DNA of 64,000 bases, taken from positions 70,547,267-70,611,266 of the forward strand of contig OY720346.1 in assembly GCA_963082975.1 (NCBI GenBank), in the 5' to 3' direction. Source of the stretch: Labia minor (lineage: Eukaryota; Arthropoda; Insecta; Dermaptera; Spongiphoridae). The stretch's first letter is position 1. Each line of letters opens with the position of its first letter. The notes under the pieces are model-generated. The model was not told where the DNA came from. It saw only the letters and a program-made list of their open reading frames with translations, and did not search any database. Position numbers and translations under genes: made by a program. Positions 50,080-61,289 of this stretch are shown here, in pieces.

Positions 50080-50410
50080 TGTCTAAAAAGTTCGGTGAAT
50101 GGTATGATAAAAACATAAAAAGAGAATGTTAATTGTAAATACCTTTATTAACCTTCAAAATACTCTCCACTAGCTACAACACACTTCTGACTACGTTCGT
50201 ATAACGCATGAAAACTGTTAGAGAAGTCTTGATGTGGAATCGTTCTCAGAATAGTAGGCACAACGTTCAAGCCGGTAATCCACAAGCAGGACACCAGAAA
50301 ACACTACTTACTGTGTCTTTGCTAATACCCAATTCTTCGACTATTAGTCGCAGAGTCAATCGCCGATCTTTTGTTAGCATCTCTCGTACACGTTCAGTGT
50401 TTTCTGGTGT
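50080..50410. mobile_element. Truncated copy of the foldback mariner
   Basis: One whole arm (TGTCTAAAAAGTTCGGTGAA onward) and the central segment match the element at 18,164; the second arm is cut after TGTTTTCTGGTGT. The centre is in the opposite sense relative to the shared arm, as expected for the same palindromic element inserted in the other orientation. This copy keeps the roughly 20 bp missing from the left arm at 18.2 kb. Confidence 0.85.
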
Positions 50411-52965
50411 TTATTTATTTTTCAATCTTAATTTGTTCTTATAATACATTCAGTAATTTAAATAATTTATAAAATATTTTAATTATTTCTATTTTTTTTG
50501 AAATTTATTTTTTAAAACTTGAATGTATTAGTTTATTCGATTTAATTATTTGTTTATTAATATTACTATATATTTTATATTGGGCACCTTTATAGCTGGT
50601 TTTGGGAAATGTATCATTCTAATTCATGTATATCTTCTTATTCCTTTTTTTAAACTCATCTTTTCCCTCCTCTCTCACAAGCCAAAATATTGATTTTTTA
50701 CTTTTTGACATAAAAAATAAATAAATAAATAAAAAAATCAACAGTTGTCATTTGTCGTCTAGTTGTCTAATTTTCTGAATATTGTTAGCATTTAAACATT
50801 TAAACATTTAAAAGAAAAATCTCCTCCGATATCCGACTTGGCACAATTCTAAATTTAATTTGAGAGCTACGAGGTGACCCCGTGGGAGCGTTTAGGAAGT
50901 AAAACGAACCTCTTTCCCCTAAAATTGCATTATCTCTATGATTTCCTATCTCGCTCTCTCCCAATGGAATTAATGTGATTATTTAATTTTCAATTCCACT
51001 TCTCTCTTATTATTATTGATTTTCATTTACATTTATAAATAAATATAAAATTCAATTAAGAATTTAAACACTTTTACTGTCCAACTCACAATAGATATTA
51101 ATTTTAATTTATTTTATTTTTAAAAGAACACCTAATTGCCTAGGATTTGTAGTGAAAATTCTTTTATTTTTTTACTATCTTGTCAGAGATTACTATTTTC
51201 AAGTCATATTTCTTCAATTGCTTATTGGGAGGGGAACGCGGGGGAACGACGTTCCCTTACCTTTTTTCAGAACCAGAACGCGTTCCAGTACTTTTTCATG
51301 TCCCGACAACTCCCACTTAAATCTACTGTTAGAATTTCTTTTTTTGTGTTCGTTAATATTTTGTATAGTAAGAATAAGAAAAAATAAAAACTTATATGGA
51401 AAAAAAAATGGTTTGCTGAAAATAGGACTTTTTTTTGCCCCCACTATGCGTTCCCTTACTTCTTATTTTACCAATACATCACTGTATTTCTTACAATAAA
51501 TATGTTCACATCTGTGTAAAATCTACTTCCATGTGAAGGTATTAACTCTAAGTCAATGTGTTAAATTTTTACTTAAAAATGAAGGTAAAGGTTTTAAATT
51601 TAATATATGTTAATTAATTAATTTACTTGAATAACAATACTATACTGTAAATTTAATTTTTTTTCATTAATTAATTAATCCAATTCAAACTTGCGAGATA
51701 GTCGAGAGGAGACACTCCAGATTTCTTTTGTTTATAAATGCGAACATATAAAAAATTATTTCTTTCTCAAAAAATATTCTACAGAAGTTCTTTTCAATTT
51801 TCATAAACTTTTTATTAATTAAAATTTTAAGAGTTTTGATAAGTGGACATTATTGTTTTTTTTTTAGTTAAATAAATAAATAAAAAAGAAAAAGAGAATT
51901 AAATTAAATTTCTCAAGAACCCAGATCATTCATAAAAATAAATAATACATGTTTTGCTTCAAGTTCTTATCATCTACAAAAACTAATAAATTTTATATTT
52001 AATCATATTAATAAAAGGATTAAATTAAATGAGGGCTGATTTCTTCCAAATTCAAGCAAATTCATTACTAGAAATTCTACTGTTTATATATATGTGGGTG
52101 ATGTTTTTTTTTTTCACTTTTGTACATTTCACTTTTTACCTCAACTCTTTTTGAATAAATTTCACTCTAATCTATCTATTTATTATGATATACTTAATCT
52201 ACTCTCATGTGTCATCGAGTTAGTCATCTATTTCACTTATTTTCTAAAATAAATATTTATATTCTAATTCATTAACATTTTAAAAGAATTTTTGATATTT
52301 GTTATAAATATTTATTATATTTGTATTTGATTGATGTTAAGATTGATTGGAATTCGTTGAAATCAATTCTTAGACTATTGAGAAATAGACCACCCATCAA
52401 GCTCTGAGATTGTGTGTATGAACTTATTATTAGTTGGTCAAAATGATCCAGGCTACAAAAGTCTTGGGTCCTATTTATAGGAGGAGCAATTTAAGAATAA
52501 TTTGAGAATAAATGGATAGAGAAGAAGATATTTATCCTGTTCTCTAACGTTAATATTAACGATAGAACAATCATCGTATTTTCAAAGTAATTAAGGAGTT
52601 TTGTTCTGAGAATTCTATTGTTTTGTTCATTCCTACATGATTAAGGTATATATATATATAAGGGCTTGAATAGATGAAATTTACTGATATATATTTGAAT
52701 GCAACTATTTATATAATATATGGTTAACTTAAATTCTTATCAACAAATGAGGTATTTATCTGCTATTTATCTATCTTTTTTTTCAATGAAGCTAATGATG
52801 TAAAGTAATATTCTTCTTTATGATAAACATGTCTCTGAAATTTATTTTCTATTAATTGGGTTCGCTTAAAAAAATGTGTCGAATATTGTTAAACGAACTA
52901 AACCAGACCGTATAAATAAATTTTAATTTTAAAAGATATTTTTTTTATAAATTTTAAAAAATTAT
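50411..52965. other. Intergenic DNA with a few complex patches
   Basis: No coding exon. A GC-richer patch lies at 50,815-50,970 and a near-palindrome GGGAACGACGTTCCC near 51,243. The canonical MEF2 site CTATTTATAG is at 52,471-52,480 inside the palindrome-like TCCTATTTATAGGA. A remnant of family B lies at 51,680-51,720. Confidence 0.45.
51680..51720 (+). repeat. Family B terminal fragment (B4)
   Basis: Ends GCGAGATAGTCGAGAGGAGA plus CACTCCAG, the hairpin terminus of family B in plus orientation. The remainder of the element is absent. Confidence 0.65.
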
Positions 52966-53355
52966 ACCTGGTTCACCGAGCCACCGTTCAAATAATTTAA
53001 AAAAACATATATTAAAAAAAAAAAAAAATACAACCCTTAAACGTACGGATTAATGCACTGAAAGACAGAAAAGTATGCTCTGTGGATATAACATAATATA
53101 TTTTTCGTAATTTGATTTTATTTATATTTATTTTATTATTATTATTATTTTATGTCTGACGTCATTTAAATTTAAATTAAGAAAAAACTAATAAAGATGA
53201 TTTTTCAGGAGGCTGATACTAATAAAGTTCGATTTTTCTTTATAAAAATTAACTATGGTGTGAATTTAAAAAAAAAAACCTTCATGCGGTTTAATATTTC
53301 AAAAATACAAATACAGTATATATATAATTTTTGCTAGTATAATAAGATAAGATAT
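52966..53355. mobile_element. Family D Helentron-like element (copy D2)
   Basis: Parallel to copy D1 from ACCTGGTTCACCGAGCC through CACTGAAAGACAGAAAAGTA and TCGATTTTTCTTTATAAA to the AGATAAGATA end, but about 150 bp shorter in the middle. Confidence 0.6.
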
Positions 53356-53954
53356 AAAAAATATTAATTCATTTGTTCTTTTATAGTAATTTTGATGACT
53401 TTAATAAAATATTTGAAAATTAAAAAATAAAATGGAATTTTTATATCTAAAGCCGTTTAATTATCTGGCTTGTGTTATTGTAGCACCCCCAATGCAAATT
53501 TAACTCCCTGCCCCTCCCCACTTCTACTTTTAAACCTGGAAATGAACATTTAATTTTTTTTTATTTTCAAATGAACAACAATAATATACTTAATTATATT
53601 TATATTCACATATAAAAACAACAAAATAATGAAATATCTTTTATTAATTAAAATATAACTTTCAAGTATTATTATAACAAAATAAAAATAATTAATATAA
53701 ATAATAAATAATTTTTTTGCTTTGGCTGCTTTAAATTTACAATATTCTATATGTTCTTTATCAGTGATTCCCAAAGTGGTCCTTACGGGCCCAAAGAGGT
53801 TCATGGATTATTCAGGGGCTCCTTGGAAAATTAAAATCGATTGTAGGTCCTTGAACATGGTCAGGGGGTCCGTGCAAGGTTTAATATAAAATAAAAAAAT
53901 TCTGATACATTTTTATTAATATGGACCTTAAAATAAATAATGGATAAATTATTA

Positions 53955-54960
53955 ACGATTTTTACGTTCTAGGTAAAATATAAATATACACAGGTCTAAA
54001 AAATACAAGTAATAACTCGCATCGTGGTGAGCCAGGCAGATTTATACAGGAATATAGACTCGATACCAACTGGTTTATAATATGAACTATAAGAGTGGCA
54101 CATATAATCTACAATTTGGTGTATTTGTTGCAAAACATTTGCTATACAAACAAATCTTGGGAAGAGTAGAATATTCTGTTTCTAAATCGCTCTAAATTGC
54201 AAAATAGAGATAAAGATTTGTTAGCTTATCTATGCGCACGGCAGTGCGCCGGCCAAGTTCCAGCAAGCCGCGCGCATGCCGTAAGTATATTTACACGAAT
54301 GGTTTGGAGTCACTTTTGACCCCCCTGTATCTCAGTGCCTATTGCAAGTACAGAGATAAAATTTTATCTACGTAGTCATATACTAGAACTAAAGCAGTAT
54401 GCCAAATTTAATAGTTATAGCTTCAGTAGATCCTGAAATATGACCCTGTGAAAATAGCTTATTTTGGAACTGATTCACTGATTGGTCAACAAAATTCTTA
54501 GGGTATTTCCAATTGTCCTAGCGCTATGAAATTTGGCATACAGGTCGTGTGTTATAAGTAAGTTAACAAAAAATTATGAAATTTAAGAAATCGGTCAAAA
54601 TTGAGTTGTTATAATCGAATATCAATGCGATTTTAACGAATTCAAACGAATTCATTGGTTTTGTCAGAAACTAATCAAGCTAGGACTTCGAAATTTGGTA
54701 CACCGATATTATTCACAGTTTGTAGATTTCTTTTAAAATTTCGTCAAAATCGGTTAACCGGAAGTGGTACTTTACCTACACTGGTTGCGTTTACCTTTCA
54801 AGTAAAGTACCAGTTTGCTTCGAGATATTTGCTTCATATTTTGTATATAGATTTAAAAATATGAAAAAAATTCAGATACCAAATTTAATCATGATCTGAC
54901 TACCGGAAGTGACATTTTACCTATACAAGTAGCGTTAGGTGTAAATTATAAATATATATA
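53955..54960. repeat. Repeat E, with recurrent AAATTTGGyAnA boxes
   Basis: A GC-richer kilobase with boxes such as ATGAAATTTGGCATACAGG, CGAAATTTGGTACACCG and ATGCCAAATTTAATAG, and with ACCGGAAGTGGTACTTTACC and CTACCGGAAGTGACATTTTA. The AAATTTGGTA box is shared with families A and B, so a related non-autonomous element is likely. No coding frame. Confidence 0.4.
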
Positions 54961-55280
54961 ATAGTGTTAAACCATTTTACTTTATAATTTAAATTAATTA
55001 GTTTGTTTATTTTTATTGTTATAACTTAACAATTTCTATATAATTTTCAATGAATTAATTAATAGTTCTAATTATTTATTATTCAATACAAGTTGGAAAT
55101 TCAGAACTATAAAATAAAAGAACAAATAAAATTATTATATTTAATATATAAACAAATATAATTTTAATTTAAAAAAATTTGCAATTTTTTTAAACACAAA
55201 ATTACTTCCAAGGCTAAGAATGGACGCGGGCGCGGCACAAAAAGGAAAAAATAGGAAGCTTTCTTAAAAAAAAGTATTGA

Positions 55281-56286
55281 AATCTAATCAAAAACATACC
55301 TGTTAAAAAGGGGGCCAAGTTCCTATCGGCTATTTGTTTGCCTAAAAAAGTGTTCAAATCCATCCCAATGCCAAGTTTAGATGCACTTTAAAATCAATCA
55401 TAATCATTTTCATCAACAGCCTGATCCACTGGTAAACATTTGGCATTCCCAAGAATCGCCACCACCCCCAGTCCTCCGCCTCCTGCATCCAGGCACGCCA
55501 CTTTATTCGCGTCAACGGTCCATCTGGCCGAAATTCACTTTACCATACACCCAACTTAAAATATGGTATAGTTGTTAAAATACGTAGGTACATGGTTTAA
55601 AATATCTAAAATTATAATACTTAGAAATTTGAACTTGGCAGGTTTTCGTGCTGTACGTAACACTAGATTAATTGTATAATTATATTTATTATTTAAATAT
55701 ATAAATCAACCTGCTAAGTTCAAATTTCTAAGTATTATAATTTTAGATATTTTAAACAAAGTACCTACGTATTTTAACAACTATACCATATTTTAAGTTG
55801 GGTATATGGTAAAGTGAATTTCGGCCAGATGGACCGTTGACGTGAATAAAGTGGCGTGTAGTGTGCCTGGATGCAGGAGGCGGAGGACTTGGTATGGGAC
55901 TGAGTGTTATGTACAGCACGAAAACCTGCCAAGTTCAAATTTCTAAGTATTATAATTTTAGATATTTTAAACCATGTACCTACGTATTTTAACAACTATA
56001 CCATATTTTAAGTTGGGTGTATGGTAAAGTGAATTTCGGCCAGATGGACCGTTGACGCGAATAAAGTGGCGTGCCTGGATGCAGGAGGCGGAGGACTGGG
56101 TGTGGTAGCGATTCTTGGGAATGCCAAATGTTTACCAGTGGATCAGGCTGTTGATGAAAATGATTATGATTGATTTTAAAGTGCATCTAAACTTGGCATT
56201 GGGATGGATTTGAACACTTTTTTAGGCAAACAAATAGCCGATAGGAACTTGGCCCCCTTTTTAACAGGTATGTTTTTGATTAGATT
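55281..56286. repeat. Large inverted repeat with 383-bp arms
   Basis: Left arm 55,281-55,663 and right arm 55,904-56,286 are reverse complements with equal length and few visible differences. The 240-bp spacer holds a second partial copy of the right arm (about 55,709-55,898). The sense reading of the right arm includes WRAWMQEAEDWVW, which recalls the C-terminus of some LINE proteins, but this is weak. A transcript would fold into a long hairpin. Confidence 0.85.
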
Positions 56287-57189
56287 GATAATACTTGAAC
56301 AGCTGAGTTTGACTACTTGCAAAAGTGTTCAACTCCCAGTGAAGAATGTCTAAAAATCTTTAGTTAAGGTCGGAATGCATTTCATTTGGAATCTAACCTT
56401 CAATAAAATGTTTGATTTATATTTTATTTTTACGTCATCATTTACCATTCAAAATATCAGAATCAAATTTGAAATTTTTCTTTTCTGCTTTTATGTAATT
56501 TTTTCACCCAGAATCCGTGGACAAGTTTCGACTACGAAAAGTGTGTGGCTAAAAGAGTTTGTGAACCACTGTTCTATGTATTGCTGTCTTTTAGTTTAAA
56601 ACTAGTTTAGACTAGTCAGCTAGAACTCCTCTTGCTTGTTGATCGATATGAGGAACTATTTAAGCTACCAATTTTCATTAGCAGCCTATTAATTTTTTTG
56701 CAACGCAATAGCAGCCACAAATTTGCCTATTCTTACTGCTAGTAGAACCTTTAATTACAGATATGAGTTTTTACAAGAACATGGATATCTTGTACTTTAT
56801 CAGACACCAGCTGTCTTCTGTCATTTGTTTAAGATTGCAACACCTGATCAGAATTTTTACTCCAAAATATTCTTTTTTTACAGGGCAAGATCTAAATCAG
56901 CCAACCTTGTGTCTCATAGCCCCTTACTGGAGGTTGATAGTTTCCCATCGCCCCCCCATTCCTCATTTAATTTTCATAGGATGCCATTATTTTAATTTGA
57001 AGTAAAGTGTAAATAATAAAGTAGTTTTATTTATTTATTTATTTATTAAACATTTAAAATGTACATTTTTTTTTACAGATTTTTTTAAGAACAAAGAAGT
57101 AAAATAATTAATCCATCTTAATAATTTCATTATAATACCTATACTTTTATATTATAATGCTCGAACAATATTAATATTTTCTAATAAAA

Positions 57190-57310
57190 TTTTAATCATC
57201 ATACCTTTATTGAACCCATCGCCTCCAAATCGCCACCATTTATTTATCGCCCCCCTGATAACCAAAATTACCCACTTGGGGGCGATCGACCCCAGCTTGG
57301 GAACCACAGG
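57190..57310. repeat. Degraded hAT-like end
   Basis: TTGGGGGCGATCGACCCCAG followed by CTTGGGAACCACAGG resembles the right end of the hAT MITE at 57,577. Its left end is not recognised. Confidence 0.35.
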
Positions 57311-57576
57311 TCTAATTGCTCAACCATCAAATCAAAAATCAACCATACCCTTTCAGATTTTTTTTAAGATGCTCCTTTTATCTATAATCGAAATCATTAG
57401 TTTATCATTCTAGCCTATTCTATAATCCTTTGTTAAGTTATCTCTCTATAAATTTTGGAAAAAACTAAAAATAAAACATTCCTTTAAAATCCCGGCAATA
57501 TTAGTACATACATACAAAATACTGTAAAACGTTAGCATATATTGATTTATTTATGAAATTATTTATTTCTTTAATT

Positions 57577-57865
57577 CAGTGATTCCCAAAGTAGGCACTA
57601 CCGCCCCCTCGTGGGCGCTGGAGCGATCCAGGGGGGCGGTGATGGTCACAGGTGCATTTAGGGAAAATTACCTATATATTACTTTTCTATTCTATAGATA
57701 CATAAATTCAATGTTACTAATTTACACCTTTATTTATAATATTTGCAATAGGTACATTTATCTCTTTCTGTATTAAAATTAAAAAAAGTTAATTTCCAAG
57801 GGGGCGCTGAGTAAATTTTTTTCTGGAAAGGGGGGCTTTTGGCCAAATAAGTTTGGGAACCACTG
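57577..57865. mobile_element. hAT MITE with 8-bp target duplication
   Basis: Inverted ends CAGTGATTCCCAAAGT and GTTTGGGAACCACTG; flanking 8 bp CTTTAATT and CTTTAGTT differ at one base. At 289 bp it has no coding capacity. The interior carries G/C-rich boxes (GGGGGCGCTG) seen in the neighbouring degraded end. Confidence 0.8.
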
Positions 57866-57873
57866 CTTTAGTT

Positions 57874-58780
57874 ACTACTTTCAAATTAATAAATCAATTG
57901 TACGATAGTTCATATTTTTATATCAAATTTCTCTTCTAGACTTTGTTTAATACTTAATCCATGCCAAAACCAAAAACACAGTTTTCTGGTTCATTCCAGC
58001 GGTCTTAATAACCCAAGGGCTGATCTTTTAAACATAAATTATAAAATCATAATCGATAAAATAAAATCATTCTTATTTCCTATCATATCCTTTTTGTCTT
58101 TTTGTTAAAGTTAAGGTTGTGAGCTGGAAAAAAAGATTTTCCATCCTTATTAAATAAAGATGAATGAAAAGAGAGGTGCAATTTATATCCCCCCCTCTCT
58201 CACTCTTTGCCTTAACAAAAGTGATTCTGGAATATAAAAATAATCCCCTGCTCCTCACATTGTTCTCTTTATATTTTTTTTCACACCCTGAATAATTAGA
58301 AAGATGTAATCTTATTTAATACCCTAGCCTTTGATAATAATTTCATTCTTATTTTCATCAAGCATAAAAGAAAAATCTAAATTCATATTTTTCATTTTTT
58401 TTTTGTTTATTTTCTTAATCTTAATATATTTTCATAATTATTAAACAAAAACTGTTTTAAGATATTTGAATAAAAATTTGAATTTTTCCTACAAAAGAAT
58501 TGAACTTCAAAAGAAATTAAAAATCATTTTATTTTCCATTACATTCGATACATTCATTTCAATTCATATTTTCTGTAAATATATTCATTATTTTTCTGAC
58601 ATTTTATATTGAGGTTTTGTTTTATCTAGATTATTTTTTGATAAATTAAGTTAAGAGGGAGAGAGAATATTATCGTAAATATATTGATAGTTAAACATTA
58701 AATTATTTATTTTTCTAATAAAATCATTGATAAATTTTATATGTTAAATAAAGATATATCTTGATAGAGATGAAGAGTAA
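57874..58780. other. AT-rich intergenic DNA
   Basis: No gene or repeat family recognised; short pyrimidine-rich tracts only. Confidence 0.5.
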
Positions 58781-59115
58781 AAAAATGGAGGTCATTTGAT
58801 GGGCAGCTCTCCTCAATGACCTTTCCACTCAAAGAGAAATTACCCCATCCCCTTTTCTCTCTCTCTTCAACCAGTAAAAATTAATTTTTTTTATTTTCAG
58901 CGTAGATCATTGACGTATTTGTTTGAGGAAATGGAAAAGAAAGGGGCATATCGTGGTCGTCGTTCTCATCAACGAGAAATCCATTAATTGCGTCAATTAA
59001 CGCTCACTGTAATGCCCTAATGCCCTTCATAACCGGAAATGGTTACGAGAGGGCAAAAACAACTTTCCTCTTTGGATATCTTTAATCGAATCATTTGAAA
59101 ATGATATCTATTCTT
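58780..59115. promoter_or_regulatory. Complex island with paired homeodomain-like sites
   Basis: A 330-bp non-repetitive block containing CCATTAATTGCGTCAATTAA near 58,980, that is TAATTG and CAATTA 8-10 bp apart, plus CGTGGTCGTCGTT. No coding frame spans it. Inferred enhancer candidate; the target gene is unknown. Confidence 0.3.
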
Positions 59116-59162
59116 TCAGGGTAATGAAAGGGAAAAAAACACACAAAAACAAAAAAAAATCT

Positions 59163-59230
59163 TGGTAATTATTTAGTCTAATTGATGTATCATGGATTTG
59201 GATAAAACTTTACTAGTGGATTGATTTCTT
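59163..59230 (+). mobile_element. Element C left-end fragment (C3)
   Basis: GGTAATTATTTAGTC then ATCATGGATTTGGATAAAAC matches the end of copies C1 and C2. It is broken by family B at the same internal position of the C arm as in C1. Confidence 0.65.
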
Positions 59231-60370
59231 TTTTACTATCTCGCCAGAAAAATTTTCGATGTCGAGATTTTGATGTTTTTATACGTTTTGAAGGTTCCTG
59301 AAACATTTTCACTAAGGTTGAAAAAAATGTCTGTCTGTCTGTCTGTGTGTGAGTGTGTGTGTATATGTAGACAAGATTACCCAAAAACGGCTTGAGCTAG
59401 AATAATGAAATTTGGTATATGTGCATTATTCAAAATTTGTAGTTTTCTCTCAACTTTTGAGAAATGTAGCTCAACCGAAAGAGGGCCATTACCTACAACG
59501 TTTTGATTTTTTTCCCTCTAAAGCGACCATAAAAATAAAGATATATGTTTGATAGTTTTTCCCATGATTAATAAGTTGACCTGTGGCCAGGTCCGAACCG
59601 ACCGACTGTTTGAAATCAATTAATTTCCAGCTACAGAAACAATTTCAAATAATTTTAATATATCTATTAATGTAATAAAAAACAGATATGGATACATAAA
59701 TAATAAATATAAACATTTTTAATTTTATTTTATTTATAATATATATGCAAGACCAGGCTGTGACGTCATGAATGGCTGAATGACTTCATATAATTTTAAA
59801 TCAAGAAAAAACTAATAAATATGATTTTTCTCGAGGATAAAACCAATACAAAGTGCATGATTCGTGGTGATATATAAAAAAATCTCCTTTGGTGTGAAAA
59901 TAACCCTTTCCTTCCTATCGTCGATCGCTAATACTACCACTTCCGGTTTCCGGAATTGCACCAAAAGTTGATCAATTCATCCCACTGATGCATTAAGTAA
60001 ATATACCAAATTTCATCAAAATCGGTTGAGCCGTTCAGGCTGTACACATCTATACGGACGGACGGACGGACAGACGGACAGACGGACAGACGGACGGACA
60101 GACATCATGCTAAAAATACTTTTTTCTGTTTAGAAAATGCATGATTCGTGGAGATATGTAAAAATCTCCACATGTGAAATTTGGTGTGAAAACAATACCT
60201 CCCTTACTATCGTCGGTCGGTAAAAATTGTATAAAACTGCTATATATAGAATTTCAGCTTGATTGAATTGCTGAAAGTACGGGAATTAATTTTTTAACAC
60301 TGCAAATCTCACGCGCCAACACGTGACGTGGTGCCATCAACAAAGAGCCAAACCTGCGCTGGTTTCATAA
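59231..60370 (+). mobile_element. Family B element (B3), split by family A
   Basis: The 5' end TTTTTACTATCTCGCCAG and the boxes of copy B1 run to about 59,573, then resume at 60,225 with TTGTATAAAACTGCTATATA. The hairpin end is lost; a (TTTA)n tract replaces it from about 60,371. The internal (TCTG)n/(TG)n microsatellite is at about 59,331-59,365. Confidence 0.75.
59574..60224 (-). mobile_element. Family A element (copy A2), nested in B3
   Basis: Full-length and inverted relative to A1: hairpin end AAGTTGACCTGTGGCCAGGT at the left, ACCGACCGACG end at the right, and a (GGAC/AGAC)n microsatellite at about 60,052-60,105. High similarity to A1 over the whole length suggests recent activity of the family. 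Confidence 0.75.
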
Positions 60371-60637
60371 ATATTATTAATTTATTTATTTATTATTTAT
60401 TTATTTATTATTTATTTATTTATTATTTATTTATTTATTTATTTATTTTAAAGTAACAAATCGAAGAACACACAAAAACGTAACTAACTTTTTCAGTTAT
60501 CAAAACAAACTACTAATCCAAAATGGCTGATAATGTCAACATATGAGCAACATATATGTACCAACATAACAAAAAAAATTCCGAATGTACACAGCCCGCG
60601 AAAATTCATAATTCATCTTTTCTTTTGAATAAATTTC

Positions 60638-60668
<31 letters not shown>

Positions 60669-60690
60669 CATAATAATAATCTTAATAATA
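60371..60690. repeat. Microsatellites (TTTA)n and (ATA)n
   Basis: A long TTTA tract at about 60,371-60,450 and an ATA tract at about 60,642-60,669. The open frame over the second encodes only an isoleucine run. Confidence 0.8.
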
Positions 60691-60949
60691 TCTACCCTTA
60701 TCATTTGCGTATTTTACATTCAAGTTAATTTTTTTATATAGCCACCTTCACCCCAGTTCATATACAATTTAAACAGTTTAAATTCTTTATAATGTGGCTG
60801 ATAAGATTTCTCTTGACAAATAAACTGTTGAACATTTATTATACAACTTTAATTTTTATCAATTTTGATGTATTTTTTCTTCTTAATATTTATTAAAATA
60901 TTCATTATTCAAGAATTAATTTAATTTCTATTAATAATTGGTAATTGAC

Positions 60950-61280
60950 ATTGCGATTGGACGAGTAAGTTGGAATTAGGGTGGAGAAGGAATATTGGTG
61001 AAGATATAAGGCAAATGATAGGTATGGGTTTAGACTGCAATTTTCCGCGTCAAGCACAATTCCTTTCGCCTCGTCTACAAAGGACCTGTTGTGTCGATGG
61101 GAATAATAAATATTTGTTTAAATCGAAGAGTCAAACATGAAATGACGAGAAATGCGATAGGATCCACGTAGCAATCGGCAATTGCTACGTATTGGTTACC
61201 AAATCAAACATTTCCACCTTGAGTATATCTTATAACCACGTTTCCACCGACGAATTGCTTTATTGATACCTTTACTACTC
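60950..61280. promoter_or_regulatory. Complex island with perfect 10-bp inverted repeat
   Basis: A 330-bp non-repetitive block. ACGTAGCAAT (61,166-61,175) and ATTGCTACGT (61,181-61,190) are perfect inverted repeats around CGGCA. Also present is AATAAATATTTGTTTAAA (forkhead-like TGTTTA). Regulatory role inferred only. Confidence 0.3.
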
Positions 61281-61289
61281 TACAAATAT

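Larger units (their letters stand above)
53762..56571. mobile_element. Probable hAT-like element remnant carrying other repeats
   Basis: The left end CAGTGATTCCCAAAGTG and the complement of the right end, CAGTGGTTCACAAACTC, agree at 13 of 17 positions. The adjoining 8 bp are TTCTTTAT and TTCTATGT, a possible aged 8-bp target duplication. hAT ends typically begin CAGTGGTTC. The interior holds repeat E (about 53,955-54,960) and the inverted repeat at 55,281-56,286; no transposase is readable. The two ends could belong to different elements. Confidence 0.4.

Noticed and set aside
51136-51499. Open frames on both strands near 51.2-51.5 kb
   Set aside because: Three overlapping frames on opposite strands in Phe/Lys-rich sequence; no family signature.
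55381-56186. Three open frames of 65-73 codons sharing one C-terminus
   Set aside because: They are the same non-coding repeat read in the arms of the inverted repeat; the shared protein-like text follows from the duplication.
56723-57005. Overlapping open frames of 80-90 codons
   Set aside because: Two frames are open at once, neither has a known domain, and the region lies in degraded hAT-like DNA.
60556-60741. 61-codon frame with a long isoleucine run
   Set aside because: It translates the ATA microsatellite.
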